Origin: Microbacterium oxydans
GTDB lineage: Bacteria; Actinomycetota; Actinomycetes; Actinomycetales; Microbacteriaceae
Assembly (NCBI RefSeq): GCF_900095745.1
Contig: NZ_FMIR01000019.1
Span: 310,001-374,000 of the forward strand
Reading direction: 5' to 3'
DNA: 64,000 nucleotides
Part shown: piece by piece, positions 1-8,836 of the stretch
How positions within the stretch are numbered: position 1 is the stretch's first letter
Layout: every line of letters begins with the position of its first letter
Made by a program: the position numbers and the translations under genes
Notes under the pieces: generated by a model
The model's input: the letters and a program-made list of their open reading frames with translations, nothing else
What the model was told of the DNA's origin: nothing
The model's database searches: none

Positions 1-1697
1 CCACCGACACGGATACCGTCTTCGAGCGTGATGACGAGGCGGTGGTGGGCCGCCATCTCGATGACAGACGGCTGCACCGGGATCGCCCAGCGCGGGTCGA
101 TCACGGTGGCTCCGATGCCCTGCGCTCGAAGACGCTCTGCGACGTCGAGCGCGAGTGCGGCGAACGGGCCGATGGCGACGATCAGCACGTCCTCCGACTC
201 CCCGCGCGCGAGCACGTCCACACCGTCCTTCAGACGCTCGATGGCGGGAAGGTCGGCGGCGACCTCGCCCTTCGGGAAGCGGATGACGGTCGGGGCGTCG
301 TCGACCTGGACGGCCTCGTTCAGCGCTTCGGTCAGACGGGCTCCGTCCCTCGGCGCGGCGATGCGGATGTGCGGGACGATCTGCAGCATGGCGAGATCCC
401 ACATCCCGTGGTGGCTGGGACCATCGGGGCCGGTCACGCCGGCACGGTCGAGAACGAAGGTGACACCCGCACGGTGCAGAGCGACGTCCATCAACACCTG
501 ATCGAACGCCCTGCCCATGAACGTGGCGTAGAGCGCGACGACGGGGTGCAGTCCGCCGTACGCCAGCCCAGCGGCGGAAGCCACCGCGTGCTGCTCGGCG
601 ATCCCCACGTCGTACACGCGGTCGGGGAACCGCTCGGCGAACGGGGCGAGGCCCGTCGGTCGCAGCATGGCGGCCGTCATCGCGATGACATCGCTGCGCT
701 GTTCCCCCACCGAGACGAGGGCCTCCGAGAACACGTCGGTCCACCCACGACCGCCGGACGACAGCGTCTCACCCGTGGCGGGGTCGATCTTCCCCACCGC
801 GTGGAACTGGTCGGCCTCATCGTCTCGCGCGGGCTGGTATCCGCGCCCCTTCTCGGTGATCGTGTGCACGATCACCGGGGCCCCGTACGACTTCGCCAGC
901 TCGAGCGTCTCGAGCAGGGCCGGGAGATCGTGTCCGTCGATGGGACCGAGGTACTTGATGTCGAGGTTCGAGTAGAGCGCCTCGTTGTTCGTGAAGCGCG
1001 AGAGGAAGCCGTGGGTTCCGCCGCGAACTCCGCGGAACACCGCGCGTCCCACAGGACCGAACGCGCGGAACAGGCGGTCGGAGCGCTGGTGCAGATCCTT
1101 GTACGCCGCCGCGGTGCGGACGCGGTTCAGGTACCGCGACATCCCGCCGATGGTAGGGGCGTACGAGCGACCGTTGTCGTTGACGACGATCACGAGATTC
1201 CGATCGTTGTCGTCGGAGATGTTGTTCAACGCCTCCCACGTCATTCCGCCGGTGAGTGCGCCGTCCCCGACGACCGCGACGACATGTCGATCCGCGCGGC
1301 CCGTGGCGGTGAGTGCGCGGGAGATGCCGTCGGCCCAGCTCAACGAACTGGACGCGTGGGACGACTCCACGACGTCGTGTGCGCTCTCGCCGCGCTGCGG
1401 ATAGCCGGCGAGGCCGCCCCGCACACGAAGGCCGGAGAAGTCCTGGCGCCCCGTGAGGAGCTTGTGCACGTAGGACTGGTGCCCCGTGTCGAAGATGAAC
1501 GGATCGTCGGGAGACGAGAAGACCCGGTGCAGAGCGATCGTCAGTTCGACGACGCCCAGGTTCGGCCCGAGGTGGCCACCGGTCTGCGAGACGTTGTCGA
1601 CCAGGAACGTGCGGATCTCGGCGGCGAGCTCCTCCAGTTGATCGGTCGAGAGCGCGTCCAGATCACGGGGTCCTGAGATGCTCGGAAGAATGGGCAT
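1..1697 (-). CDS. dxs: 1-deoxy-D-xylulose-5-phosphate synthase (3' end cut by window edge)
   Basis: Thiamine-diphosphate enzyme that condenses pyruvate with glyceraldehyde 3-phosphate in the first step of the MEP isoprenoid pathway. The minus-strand translation begins MPILPSISGPRDLDAL and contains the N-terminal HLGPNLGVVELTIALH segment, the TPP-binding GDGALTGGMTWEALNN region, and the later transketolase signatures GIAEQHAVASAAG and DRAGVTGPDGPSHHG. About 565 residues are visible; the family is usually about 620-650, so roughly the last 60-80 residues lie outside the window. The ATG at 1697 is preceded by a strong GAGGAGG ribosome site. It lies downstream of acnA on the same strand, separated by a strong terminator palindrome, so it probably has its own promoter (a TACCCT hexamer lies upstream). 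Confidence 0.95.
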   Translation of the reverse strand, partial: MPILPSISGPRDLDALSTDQLEELAAEIRTFLVDNVSQTGGHLGPNLGVVELTIALHRVFSSPDDPFIFDTGHQSYVHKLLTGRQDFSGLRVRGGLAGYPQRGESAHDVVESSHASSSLSWADGISRALTATGRADRHVVAVVGDGALTGGMTWEALNNISDDNDRNLVIVVNDNGRSYAPTIGGMSRYLNRVRTAAAYKDLHQRSDRLFRAFGPVGRAVFRGVRGGTHGFLSRFTNNEALYSNLDIKYLGPIDGHDLPALLETLELAKSYGAPVIVHTITEKGRGYQPARDDEADQFHAVGKIDPATGETLSSGGRGWTDVFSEALVSVGEQRSDVIAMTAAMLRPTGLAPFAERFPDRVYDVGIAEQHAVASAAGLAYGGLHPVVALYATFMGRAFDQVLMDVALHRAGVTFVLDRAGVTGPDGPSHHGMWDLAMLQIVPHIRIAAPRDGARLTEALNEAVQVDDAPTVIRFPKGEVAADLPAIERLKDGVDVLARGESEDVLIVAIGPFAALALDVAERLRAQGIGATVIDPRWAIPVQPSVIEMAAHHRLVITLEDGIRVG

Positions 1698-1805
1698 CTG
1701 CGCCTCCTCACAGGCTTCTCCAGAAGCGCCCGACGAGGGTACGGGCGCCCGTCGATCCTACCGCGCCAGGGCGGGAGAACCCGGTGAGCACCGCCCCCTT
1801 GACAT

Positions 1806-1845
1806 GACGAAGGGACTCCGATCCATGGATCGGAGTCCCTTCGTC
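1806..1845. terminator. Perfect 40-bp palindrome, acnA terminator
   Basis: Two 20-nt arms with no unpaired centre (1806-1825 and 1826-1845, reading GACGAAGGGACTCCGATCCA on the left). It lies just after the acnA stop and before dxs. It would form a very stable hairpin on either strand and most likely ends acnA transcription. Confidence 0.8.
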
Positions 1846-1852
1846 TGTGCGA

Positions 1853-4687
1853 TCAGACCAGCGAACGCAGCACGTACTGCAGGATGCCGCCGTTGCGGTA
1901 GTAGTCGGCCTCACCGGGGGTGTCGATGCGGACGACCGCGTCGAACTCGACCGGCTGCTTGCCCTCGGGCGAGTGCTCGCTCGGGGTGGCCGTGACCTTG
2001 ACCGTCTTCGGCGTGACGCCGTTGTTCAGTTCCTCGAGGCCGGAGATCGAGACGACCTCGGTACCGTCCAGGCCCAGCGACTCCCAGCTCTCGCCGGCGG
2101 GGAACTGCAGCGGGACGACGCCCATGCCGATCAGGTTCGAGCGGTGGATGCGCTCGAAGCTCTCGGTGATTACCGCCTTGACGCCCAGCAGGCTGGTGCC
2201 CTTCGCCGCCCAGTCGCGCGACGAACCGGAACCGTACTCCTTGCCACCGAAGATGACGAGAGGCGTACCCTGCTCCTGGTAGTTCATGCTCGCGTCGTAG
2301 ATGTACGACTGCGGGCCACCGGGCTGCGTGAAGTCGCGGGTGAAACCGCCCTCGACGACCTGTCCGTCGTTGACGGCCGAGACCATGACGTTCTTCAGGC
2401 GGATGTTCGCGAACGTGCCGCGGATCATGACCTCGTGGTTGCCTCGACGCGAGCCGAAGGAGTTGAAGTCCTTGCGGTCGACGCCGTGCTCCGTGAGGTA
2501 CTGGGCCGCAGGCGTGCCCGCCTTGATGTTTCCGGCGGGCGAGATGTGGTCGGTGGTGACCGAGTCACCGAGCGTCGCCATGACGCGTGCGCCCTCGATG
2601 TCCTTCACCGGGGTGAGTTCCATCGTCATGCCGTCGAAGTACGGCGCCTTGCGCACGTACGTGGAGTTCTCGTCCCACTGGAAGATCGCGTCATCCGGGG
2701 TGGGCAGGCTGCGCCAGCGCTCGTCGCCGTCGAAGACGGTCGCGTACTGCTTGATGAACTGCTCGCGCGAGATCGAGGAATCGACCAGCTCCTGCACCTC
2801 GGCCGGCGTCGGCCAGATGTCCTTCAGGAAGACGTCTTCGCCATCGGTGCCCTTGCCGAGCGCATCGTTCTCGAAGTCGAAGTGCATCGACCCGGCCAGC
2901 GCGTACGCGATGACCAGCGGCGGGCTGGCGAGGTAGTTCATCTTCACGTCGGGGCTGATGCGCCCCTCGAAGTTGCGGTTGCCCGAGAGGACCGCCGTGA
3001 CCGCGAGGTCGTGCGAGTTGATCGCCTCCGACACCTCTTCGATCAGCGGACCGGAGTTGCCGATGCAGATCGTGCAGCCGTAGCCGACGGTGTAGAAGCC
3101 GAGGCCCTCGAGGTCCTTGTCGAGGCCGGACTTCTCGTAGTAATCGGTGACGACCTTCGATCCCGGTCCGAGCGTGGTCTTGACCCAGGGCTTCTGCTTC
3201 AGCCCCTTCGCCAGCGCCTTGCGTGCGACGAGACCGGCGGCGATCATCACCGACGGGTTCGACGTGTTGGTGCACGAGGTGATGGCGGCGAGCGTGACGG
3301 CGCCGTTGTCGAGGATGTACTTCTCCCCCGACGGCGTCGTGACCGGCACGGGCTTCGAGGCGTTCGCCGGAGCGCCGCTGTTGATGTGCACCGGGCGCGT
3401 AGTCGGCTCCTCTTCGCCGGGGACAGAGCCCGGGTCGGATGCCGGGAAGGAGTGCTTCGACTCCAGGTCGACGATGTCGTCGGAGGTCGACGCCGTCGTG
3501 TAGCCGAGGATGTCGTGCTCGAACTGGGCCTTCGCCTCAGAGAGGAGGATGCGGTCCTGCGGGCGCTTCGGGCCGGCGATCGACGGCACGACGGTGCCGA
3601 GGTCGAGCTCGAGGTACTCGCTGAAGGTGGGCTCGACGTTCGCGTCGTGCCAGAGCTTCTGCTCCTTGGCGTATGCCTCGACCAGCGCGACGGCCTCTTC
3701 GCTGCGGCCGGTGAGGCGCAGGTACTCGAGGGTCACATCATCGATCGGGAAGATCGCCGCCGTGGAGCCGAACTCCGGCGACATGTTTCCGATGGTGGCG
3801 CGGTTGGCGAGCGGCACCGAGGCCACGCCCTCGCCGTAGAACTCGACGAACTTGCCGACCACGCCGTGCTTGCGCAGCTGGTCGGTGATCGTGAGCACGA
3901 CGTCGGTCGCGGTGACGCCGGCGGGGATCTCGCCGGAGAGCTTGAAGCCGACCACGCGCGGGATCAGCATAGACACGGGCTGGCCGAGCATGGCCGCCTC
4001 AGCCTCGATGCCGCCGACGCCCCAACCCAGCACGCCCAGGCCGTTGACCATGGTGGTGTGCGAGTCGGTGCCGACACAGGTGTCAGGGTAGGCGCGGAGG
4101 ACACCGTCGACGTCGCGGTCGTAGATGACCTTGGCCAGGTGCTCGATGTTCACCTGGTGGACGATGCCGGTTCCGGGCGGGACGACCTTGAAGTCGCTGA
4201 AGGCCGTCTGACCCCAGCGCAGGAACTGGTAACGCTCACCGTTGCGCTGGTACTCGATCTCGACGTTGCGCTCGAGAGCGTTCTCCGAGCCGAACAGGTC
4301 GGCGATGACGGAGTGGTCGATGACCATCTCGGCGGGCGAGAGCGGGTTGATCTTGTTGGCGTCGCCGCCGAGGGCCGTGACGGCCTCGCGCATGGTGGCG
4401 AGGTCGACGATGCAGGGCACACCGGTGAAGTCCTGCATGACCACGCGGGCCGGCGTGAACTGGATCTCGGTGTTGGGCTCTGCCGCGGCATCCCACGAAC
4501 CCAGCGCCTCGATCTGCGCCTTCGTCACATTCGCGCCGTCCTCGGTGCGAAGCAGGTTCTCCAGGAGAACCTTGAGACTGAAGGGGAGCTTCTCGAAACC
4601 GGGCACCGTGTCGATGCGGAAGATCTCGTAGTCGGTGCTGCCGACTGTCAGGGTGCTCTTGGCACCGAAGCTGTTCACCGTGGACAC
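1853..4687 (-). CDS. acnA: Aconitate hydratase AcnA
   Basis: Interconverts citrate and isocitrate in the TCA cycle through a [4Fe-4S] cluster. The cluster ligands are visible in TSCTNTSNP and in [11 protein letters not shown] (two cysteines). The C-terminal swivel domain carries [10 protein letters not shown] and the [15 protein letters not shown] signature. The open frame extends upstream to an ATG at 4732, but I place the start at the GTG at 4687 because AGAAGGAGA sits just before it and the family normally begins near [13 protein letters not shown]. This gives 944 residues, close to the usual 900-940. An AT-rich palindrome 126-151 bp upstream may regulate it. Confidence 0.96.
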   Translation of the reverse strand: MSTVNSFGAKSTLTVGSTDYEIFRIDTVPGFEKLPFSLKVLLENLLRTEDGANVTKAQIEALGSWDAAAEPNTEIQFTPARVVMQDFTGVPCIVDLATMREAVTALGGDANKINPLSPAEMVIDHSVIADLFGSENALERNVEIEYQRNGERYQFLRWGQTAFSDFKVVPPGTGIVHQVNIEHLAKVIYDRDVDGVLRAYPDTCVGTDSHTTMVNGLGVLGWGVGGIEAEAAMLGQPVSMLIPRVVGFKLSGEIPAGVTATDVVLTITDQLRKHGVVGKFVEFYGEGVASVPLANRATIGNMSPEFGSTAAIFPIDDVTLEYLRLTGRSEEAVALVEAYAKEQKLWHDANVEPTFSEYLELDLGTVVPSIAGPKRPQDRILLSEAKAQFEHDILGYTTASTSDDIVDLESKHSFPASDPGSVPGEEEPTTRPVHINSGAPANASKPVPVTTPSGEKYILDNGAVTLAAITSCTNTSNPSVMIAAGLVARKALAKGLKQKPWVKTTLGPGSKVVTDYYEKSGLDKDLEGLGFYTVGYGCTICIGNSGPLIEEVSEAINSHDLAVTAVLSGNRNFEGRISPDVKMNYLASPPLVIAYALAGSMHFDFENDALGKGTDGEDVFLKDIWPTPAEVQELVDSSISREQFIKQYATVFDGDERWRSLPTPDDAIFQWDENSTYVRKAPYFDGMTMELTPVKDIEGARVMATLGDSVTTDHISPAGNIKAGTPAAQYLTEHGVDRKDFNSFGSRRGNHEVMIRGTFANIRLKNVMVSAVNDGQVVEGGFTRDFTQPGGPQSYIYDASMNYQEQGTPLVIFGGKEYGSGSSRDWAAKGTSLLGVKAVITESFERIHRSNLIGMGVVPLQFPAGESWESLGLDGTEVVSISGLEELNNGVTPKTVKVTATPSEHSPEGKQPVEFDAVVRIDTPGEADYYRNGGILQYVLRSLV

Positions 4688-4812
4688 GAATCCGTCTCCT
4701 TCTATTCGGATGGGAGCGACAGGCGCCTCCATCTTGCTCGCCAGCGAGCCCCTGCGGCTAGCAAGGCGGACCTAACCAGTCTGCTCCGCGCAGCTCACCG
4801 GCGAAAGCCTGC

Positions 4813-4838
4813 GATTTATCTTGATGTCAAGATAAATC
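4813..4838. promoter_or_regulatory. AT-rich perfect palindrome upstream of acnA (candidate operator)
   Basis: Two 12-nt arms flank a TG centre; the core reads TATCTTGATGTCAAGATA. It is strikingly AT-rich for this genome and lacks a T-tract. It starts just after the DUF3159 stop and lies upstream of acnA. It resembles the palindromes bound by MarR-type dimeric repressors (for example ATCTCGAATTCGAGAT-like MhqR sites), which suggests an operator rather than a terminator. The regulator is unknown. Confidence 0.5.
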
Positions 4839-4840
4839 TA

Positions 4841-5575
4841 TCACGCCTCGGCGGCATCTTCGCGCGACGGGCCGCGCGGATGGAGAGCACGCACCACAAG
4901 CCAGGTGACGGCGATCAACGGGGCGAAGAGCGGCAGCCCCATGATGAGCTTGAGCGTGCCGAGTGCGGTCACATCACCCGCGAGATACAGCGGGAGCTGT
5001 ACGGCGAGTCGAGCGAAGAACAGTGCTGCCCACGCGATTCCGAGCCAGAAGTAGGCGCGACGCTTGCGCCGATCGTTGCGCCAGGTGGTGCCCTCCCCCA
5101 TCAGGAAGCCGACCGCGAGGCCGATCAGCGACCAGCCGACGAGTGCCGACACGAGGATGACCGATCCATAGACCGCATTGGTGATGAGACCGGGGACGAA
5201 GTTGTCCGCTCCGCGACCGGTCCACAGTGCGAGCGCAGCCGCAGCGCCCGCGGCGACGAGTCCGCCGATCGCCGCGGAGGGCGGTGACTTCTGCAGCAGT
5301 CGGATGATCGTGAAGACCGCGGCGAGGCCGACCGAGATCCCGAGCGAGAGGATCAGCGGCTCCGGGCGGATCGTGAAGATGATCACGAATGCCAGGCTCG
5401 GCAGCACCGATTCGAGGATGCCGCGGACTCCGCCGATCGCCGACCAGACGACCTTGTGCGTGCTGGCGGTCTCCGCGGGGTCGAGCCCCGCACGGCGCGC
5501 CGCGCTGCCGAGAGCCGCCCCGAGGATCTCGGAGGTGCTCTTCTCGCGTTCCGGATCGGCTTCCGGAGTGCTCAC
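4841..5575 (-). CDS. DUF3159 family integral membrane protein
   Basis: 244-residue membrane protein of unknown function. A soluble N-terminus of about 50 residues is followed by about six hydrophobic helices, including VLPSLAFVIIFTI, LILSLGISVGLAAVF, AAIGGLVAAGAAAALAL, SVILVSALVGWSLIGLAVGF and a final pair near the C-terminus. The protein matches the actinobacterial DUF3159 family in length and layout. Its GTG start overlaps the stop of the upstream DUF3710 gene by 4 nt, so it is the third gene of the dut-DUF3710-DUF3159 operon and is probably translationally coupled. No function can be read from the sequence. Confidence 0.88.
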   Translation of the reverse strand: MSTPEADPEREKSTSEILGAALGSAARRAGLDPAETASTHKVVWSAIGGVRGILESVLPSLAFVIIFTIRPEPLILSLGISVGLAAVFTIIRLLQKSPPSAAIGGLVAAGAAAALALWTGRGADNFVPGLITNAVYGSVILVSALVGWSLIGLAVGFLMGEGTTWRNDRRKRRAYFWLGIAWAALFFARLAVQLPLYLAGDVTALGTLKLIMGLPLFAPLIAVTWLVVRALHPRGPSREDAAEA

Positions 5576-6159
5576 GCGGAGCCCGGGGTCGCCGGCATCT
5601 TGAGCGGGATCAGATCACGCGGGGGCATCGGAGAGCCGCCGCGCACGACGACGATCGAGCGGAAGAGGTCCTCGACCTTGGCGCCGGCCTCGGGATCCGA
5701 CGCACCCGCTCCGCCGATCACGCCGCGGAGGAACCAGCGCGGGCCGTCGATGCCGATGAACCGCGCGAGCCGCAGACCGGAACCTTCGCTCGCGGTCGCA
5801 GGGACCTCGGCGAGGAGCTCCTTGCCCAGGGGCCCGTCACGCTCCTCCACGCGGCCGCCCTGCGCCTTGACCTGGTCGCGCAGCTGTACGCGCGTCTCAT
5901 CCCACAGTCCGCCGGACCGCGGGGCGGCGAACGGCTGCACCTGCAGGGAGGAGTCCGCGTAGTCGAGGCCGACGGCGACGATGCGCTTGGTCTGCTCCTC
6001 CACCTCGAGTCGGAGATTCAGCCCTTCGCGCGGCAGGATCTTGATCCCGCCGAGGTCGATGTACGGGCGAACCGGGTTCGCCTCGGAGTCGTCGAAAGGT
6101 CCGTCGGTGGCGCGGTTCGCGGGTGCCGACTTCGAAGGAGTCGCGTTGTTGTCAGTCAT
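5572..6159 (-). CDS. DUF3710 family protein
   Basis: 195-residue cytoplasmic protein with a short polar N-terminus, then PYIDLGGIKILPREGLNLRL and later the conserved stretch around IGIDGPRWFLRGVIGG, typical of actinobacterial DUF3710. The function is not established. It overlaps dut upstream and DUF3159 downstream by 4 nt each (ATGA/GTGA type), so the three genes are one transcription unit. Linkage to dut is common in this lineage but does not by itself prove a nucleotide-metabolism role. Confidence 0.88.
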   Translation of the reverse strand: MTDNNATPSKSAPANRATDGPFDDSEANPVRPYIDLGGIKILPREGLNLRLEVEEQTKRIVAVGLDYADSSLQVQPFAAPRSGGLWDETRVQLRDQVKAQGGRVEERDGPLGKELLAEVPATASEGSGLRLARFIGIDGPRWFLRGVIGGAGASDPEAGAKVEDLFRSIVVVRGGSPMPPRDLIPLKMPATPGSA

Positions 6160-6626
6160 CTGTTCTGCCCTGCTTCGTTCTGCGTGAGCCCCGCCTGGTA
6201 TCCGGTGGAGCCGAAACCGCCGGCGCCGCGGACGCTGTCCGGCAGCTCATCCACCGGGATGAACGTGGCGCGTGTCACCGGCATGATGATCAGCTGTGCG
6301 ATGCGATCGCCGACGGCCACATCGTACGCGCTCCTGTTATCGGTGTTGATCAGGCTCACCTTGATCTCGCCCCGGTACCCGGCGTCGACCGTCCCCGGCG
6401 AGTTCACGATGGAGATCCCGTGCTTGGCCGCCAGCCCGCTGCGCGGAACGACGAAAGCGGCATATCCGTCGGGAAGCGCGATCCGGACTCCGGTGGCCAC
6501 GAGAGCGCGCTCGCCCGGTTCCAGATGCACAGCCTCGGCCGCGACCAGATCGGCGCCGGCATCGCCCGGATGTGCGTATCCGGGCACCACTGCAGCGATA
6601 ATGGGGACATCAACGGAATCGGTCAC
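6156..6626 (-). CDS. dut: dUTP diphosphatase
   Basis: Hydrolyses dUTP to dUMP and diphosphate, keeping uracil out of DNA and supplying dTMP synthesis. At 156 residues it is the usual trimeric dUTPase size. The five family motifs are visible: HPGDAGADLVA, PRSGLA, GTVDAGYRGEIKVSL, DRIAQLI and the C-terminal glycine-rich RGAGGFGSTGY. The GTG start at 6626 is preceded by TAGCCT with a 6-nt gap, which suggests leaderless translation. It is the first gene of a three-gene operon, and its start lies only 3 nt from the divergent DUF3093 gene. Confidence 0.96.
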   Translation of the reverse strand: MTDSVDVPIIAAVVPGYAHPGDAGADLVAAEAVHLEPGERALVATGVRIALPDGYAAFVVPRSGLAAKHGISIVNSPGTVDAGYRGEIKVSLINTDNRSAYDVAVGDRIAQLIIMPVTRATFIPVDELPDSVRGAGGFGSTGYQAGLTQNEAGQNR

Positions 6627-6629
6627 CCC

Positions 6630-7103
6630 ATGAGGCTAATGCAGAACCCCGCCACAGACGCACGTGTCCACTACCGCGAACGACTCTCGCCCAGCCTCTG
6701 GCTGCTGGTCACCGTCGCGGTGGCAGGGCCGATGGTGTCTCTCGTCTTCGTGCCCATCGGGTCGACCGTCGCGCTGATCGTCGGCGCCGCCGTCTCTGCA
6801 CTGCTCGTGCTCGGTTTCATCGCGGCGACGCCGGTCGTGTCGGTGGAGGGCCGTACGCTGCGTGCCGGTCGCGCCCACATCGACGTCGAACATCTGGGCG
6901 ACCCGCTGGCACTCGACGGAGAGGAAGCCCGACAGGCACGCGGTCCCGGTCTTCCCGCACGCGGCTGGCACCTGATCCGCGGCGGGATCGACGGGATCGT
7001 CGTCGTTCCGAATCTCGACGCGGACGACCCGGTCGATTCCTGGACCATCTCGAGCCGCACCCCCGACCGCCTGGCCGCGGCAATCCGCGCTGCGCGTTCC
7101 TGA
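6630..7103 (+). CDS. DUF3093 family membrane protein
   Basis: About 155-157 residues. A short N-terminus with the family hallmark HYRERLSPSLW is followed by two hydrophobic helices (WLLVTVAVAGPMVSLVF and STVALIVGAAVSALLVLGF), then a soluble domain ending SSRTPDRLAAAIRAA. Function unknown. Start candidates are ATG at 6630 or ATG at 6639, in frame; neither has a clear ribosome site. A GATAAT at 6597-6602 inside dut could serve as its -10. It is divergent from dut and convergent with the DUF4193 gene. Confidence 0.85.
   Translation: MRLMQNPATDARVHYRERLSPSLWLLVTVAVAGPMVSLVFVPIGSTVALIVGAAVSALLVLGFIAATPVVSVEGRTLRAGRAHIDVEHLGDPLALDGEEARQARGPGLPARGWHLIRGGIDGIVVVPNLDADDPVDSWTISSRTPDRLAAAIRAARS
6633..6638 (-). 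promoter_or_regulatory. Leaderless -10 element of dut
   Basis: Minus-strand TAGCCT followed by 6 nt and the GTG start codon at 6626. This fits a TANNNT box with transcription starting at the start codon. The hexamer lies inside the first codons of the divergent DUF3093 gene. Confidence 0.55.
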
Positions 7104-7182
7104 CGACGCGGCCGCTCCTGCGGGGTGCAGCCCGTCCCTGACCGCGCCACGCGTTCCTGACGGGCACCGCCCGCATACGACA

Positions 7183-7214
7183 GCGCGCCCCTGACCGAAC
7201 GGTCGGGGGCGCGT
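7183..7214. terminator. Bidirectional terminator between DUF3093 and DUF4193 genes
   Basis: 14-bp stem (7183-7196 with 7201-7214, two wobble pairs) and a GAAC loop. It is placed between two convergent genes and can serve both. Confidence 0.7.
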
Positions 7215-7236
7215 GAGACGTCGCTCGGAGGACTGC

Positions 7237-7530
7237 TTACGCAGCGCACTCCTTGCAGATGGGCCCGGATGCGCCCTCGTGGTCGAGCTGTGACTGGTGC
7301 TTCACGAGGAAGCAGCTCATGCACGTGAATTCGTCCTGCTGCGCGGGCAGCACGACGACGTCGAGCTCGAGGTCGGAGAGGTCGGCACCCGGAAGGTCGA
7401 AGTTCGACGGGTTGTCGGAGTCTTCGTCCCCGCTTGAGCCGGAAGATTTGTCCGGCACACGCTCCTTGAGGGCTTCGATCGACTCGGAGTCGTCTTCGCT
7501 CTTTCGGGGGGCGTCGTAATCGGTTGCCAT
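7237..7530 (-). CDS. DUF4193 family small zinc-binding-like protein
   Basis: 97-residue acidic protein starting MATDYDAPRKSEDD, the family's usual opening. The C-terminus contains a four-cysteine pattern, CMSC and CKEC separated by about 20 residues, which suggests one structural zinc. The frame is open further upstream, but GGAG lies about 9 nt before the ATG at 7530 and the family start fits there. The function is unknown; it is a common actinobacterial gene near sepH and dut. Confidence 0.85.
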   Translation of the reverse strand: MATDYDAPRKSEDDSESIEALKERVPDKSSGSSGDEDSDNPSNFDLPGADLSDLELDVVVLPAQQDEFTCMSCFLVKHQSQLDHEGASGPICKECAA

Positions 7531-7726
7531 GCGGTAGATCTCCACTTTCATGGTGCGAGTGGGTGGTGCGCCGTCGGGTATCGGCGGCCATAGTTTGCAC
7601 GACCCGGAGACATAACGCAAATGCGGTCCGTGCGACAGAGCAAACTCACGGCACGCCCAGGGTATTCCCGGCCCGGACGCCGCATGCGTGACACCATGAA
7701 CGGACACCCATCAGAGGGGCATTCGC

Positions 7727-8770
7727 ATGGAAAACGTCACCATCGTCGGCACAGAAGCAGGAGTCCTCGTACTCGCGACCGAGTCGGGCGAGCGGTTCTC
7801 GCTGCCCATCGACGACGTGCTGCAGCGTGAGATCCGTCGCGCCACCCGCCAGGCAGAGCCCACCGCGCAGAAGCTCGCCGCGAGCCCGCGCGACATCCAG
7901 GCGCAGATCCGCGCCGGACTCACCGCTCCCGAGGTCGCCGAGCTGCTGGGAATCAGCGTCGACGACGTCGCCCGCTTCGAGGGTCCGGTCCTTGCCGAGC
8001 GCGAGCACATCATCGGCCAGGCACTCGCGGTTCCCGTGCTGATCGGCAGTGAGGTGGAACCCGACGCCCAGCCGACCTTCGGCGCCGCGGTCCGCGCGAA
8101 GCTCGCCGAGGTCGCAGCGACGGCGGAGCGATGGGCGAGCTGGAAGGAAGACTCCAGCTGGACGATCAAGCTCGAGTTCACGGCGAATGACGTCGACCAT
8201 GACGCCCGCTGGAGCTTCGACCCTCGCCGCAGTGCTCTCTCGCCGCTGAACGCCGACGCCACCCAGCTCTCGCGACAGGGTTCGTTGCCCGAAGGTCTCA
8301 TCCCGCGCTTGCGTGCGGTGGACGCGGAACGCATCAACTCCCCGTACAAGGACGAGAGTCGGTTCGACTCGGGCGCCTTCGGTCCGCGCCTACTGCCTGC
8401 GCCCGAGGCGGAGTTCGAAGACCCCTCGCTCCCGGAGCGCTCCGACATCGCCGCGCAGGATGCCGCCATCAAGCGCGCTCCCTCCGCACAGAACACGAGC
8501 CCCGAGACCGCCGACCTGCTGGAGGCGCTCCGCCGCCGTCGCGGCCAGCGCGAGACGGCTCCCCTGCTCGACGACGCAGACGAGGCCGACCACTCCGACC
8601 CGATCTCACTTTTCGACGCGCTCGAGCAGCCCGACGATGAACCCGAGCCGGAGCAGCCTTCCGCCCAGGCCGCCCCGTCCGACCCCGCAGACTCCGGCGG
8701 CCGCCGTCGCCGCCGCAATGCCATGCCCTCGTGGGACGAGATCGTCTTCGGAGCCCGCACCGACGAGTGA
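7727..8770 (+). CDS. sepH: Septation protein SepH
   Basis: Actinobacterial cell-division protein (formerly DUF3071) that binds FtsZ and promotes its assembly. The N-terminal domain (residues 1-100) ends in a helix-turn-helix-like segment, LTAPEVAELLGISVDDVARF. A second conserved block follows around residues 130-160 (WASWKEDSSWTIKLEF), and the long C-terminal half is acidic and probably disordered, ending in an RRRRR-containing basic tail. At 347 residues it matches SepH length. The start at 7727 has AGAGGGG upstream. Convergent with the phosphodiesterase gene. Confidence 0.92.
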   Translation: MENVTIVGTEAGVLVLATESGERFSLPIDDVLQREIRRATRQAEPTAQKLAASPRDIQAQIRAGLTAPEVAELLGISVDDVARFEGPVLAEREHIIGQALAVPVLIGSEVEPDAQPTFGAAVRAKLAEVAATAERWASWKEDSSWTIKLEFTANDVDHDARWSFDPRRSALSPLNADATQLSRQGSLPEGLIPRLRAVDAERINSPYKDESRFDSGAFGPRLLPAPEAEFEDPSLPERSDIAAQDAAIKRAPSAQNTSPETADLLEALRRRRGQRETAPLLDDADEADHSDPISLFDALEQPDDEPEPEQPSAQAAPSDPADSGGRRRRRNAMPSWDEIVFGARTDE

Positions 8771-8836
8771 CTGACCGGCGCCGACGACACCGGTGCCGAC
8801 GAGTAACGGCTCCCCGACCGTTCCTCGTTCGCTGTC

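Noticed and set aside
1847..5287. Plus-strand open frame of over 1100 codons across acnA
   Set aside because: It is antisense to a clear aconitase and is rich in Arg, Asp, Val and Glu, as is usual for high-GC shadow frames. No domain is recognisable.
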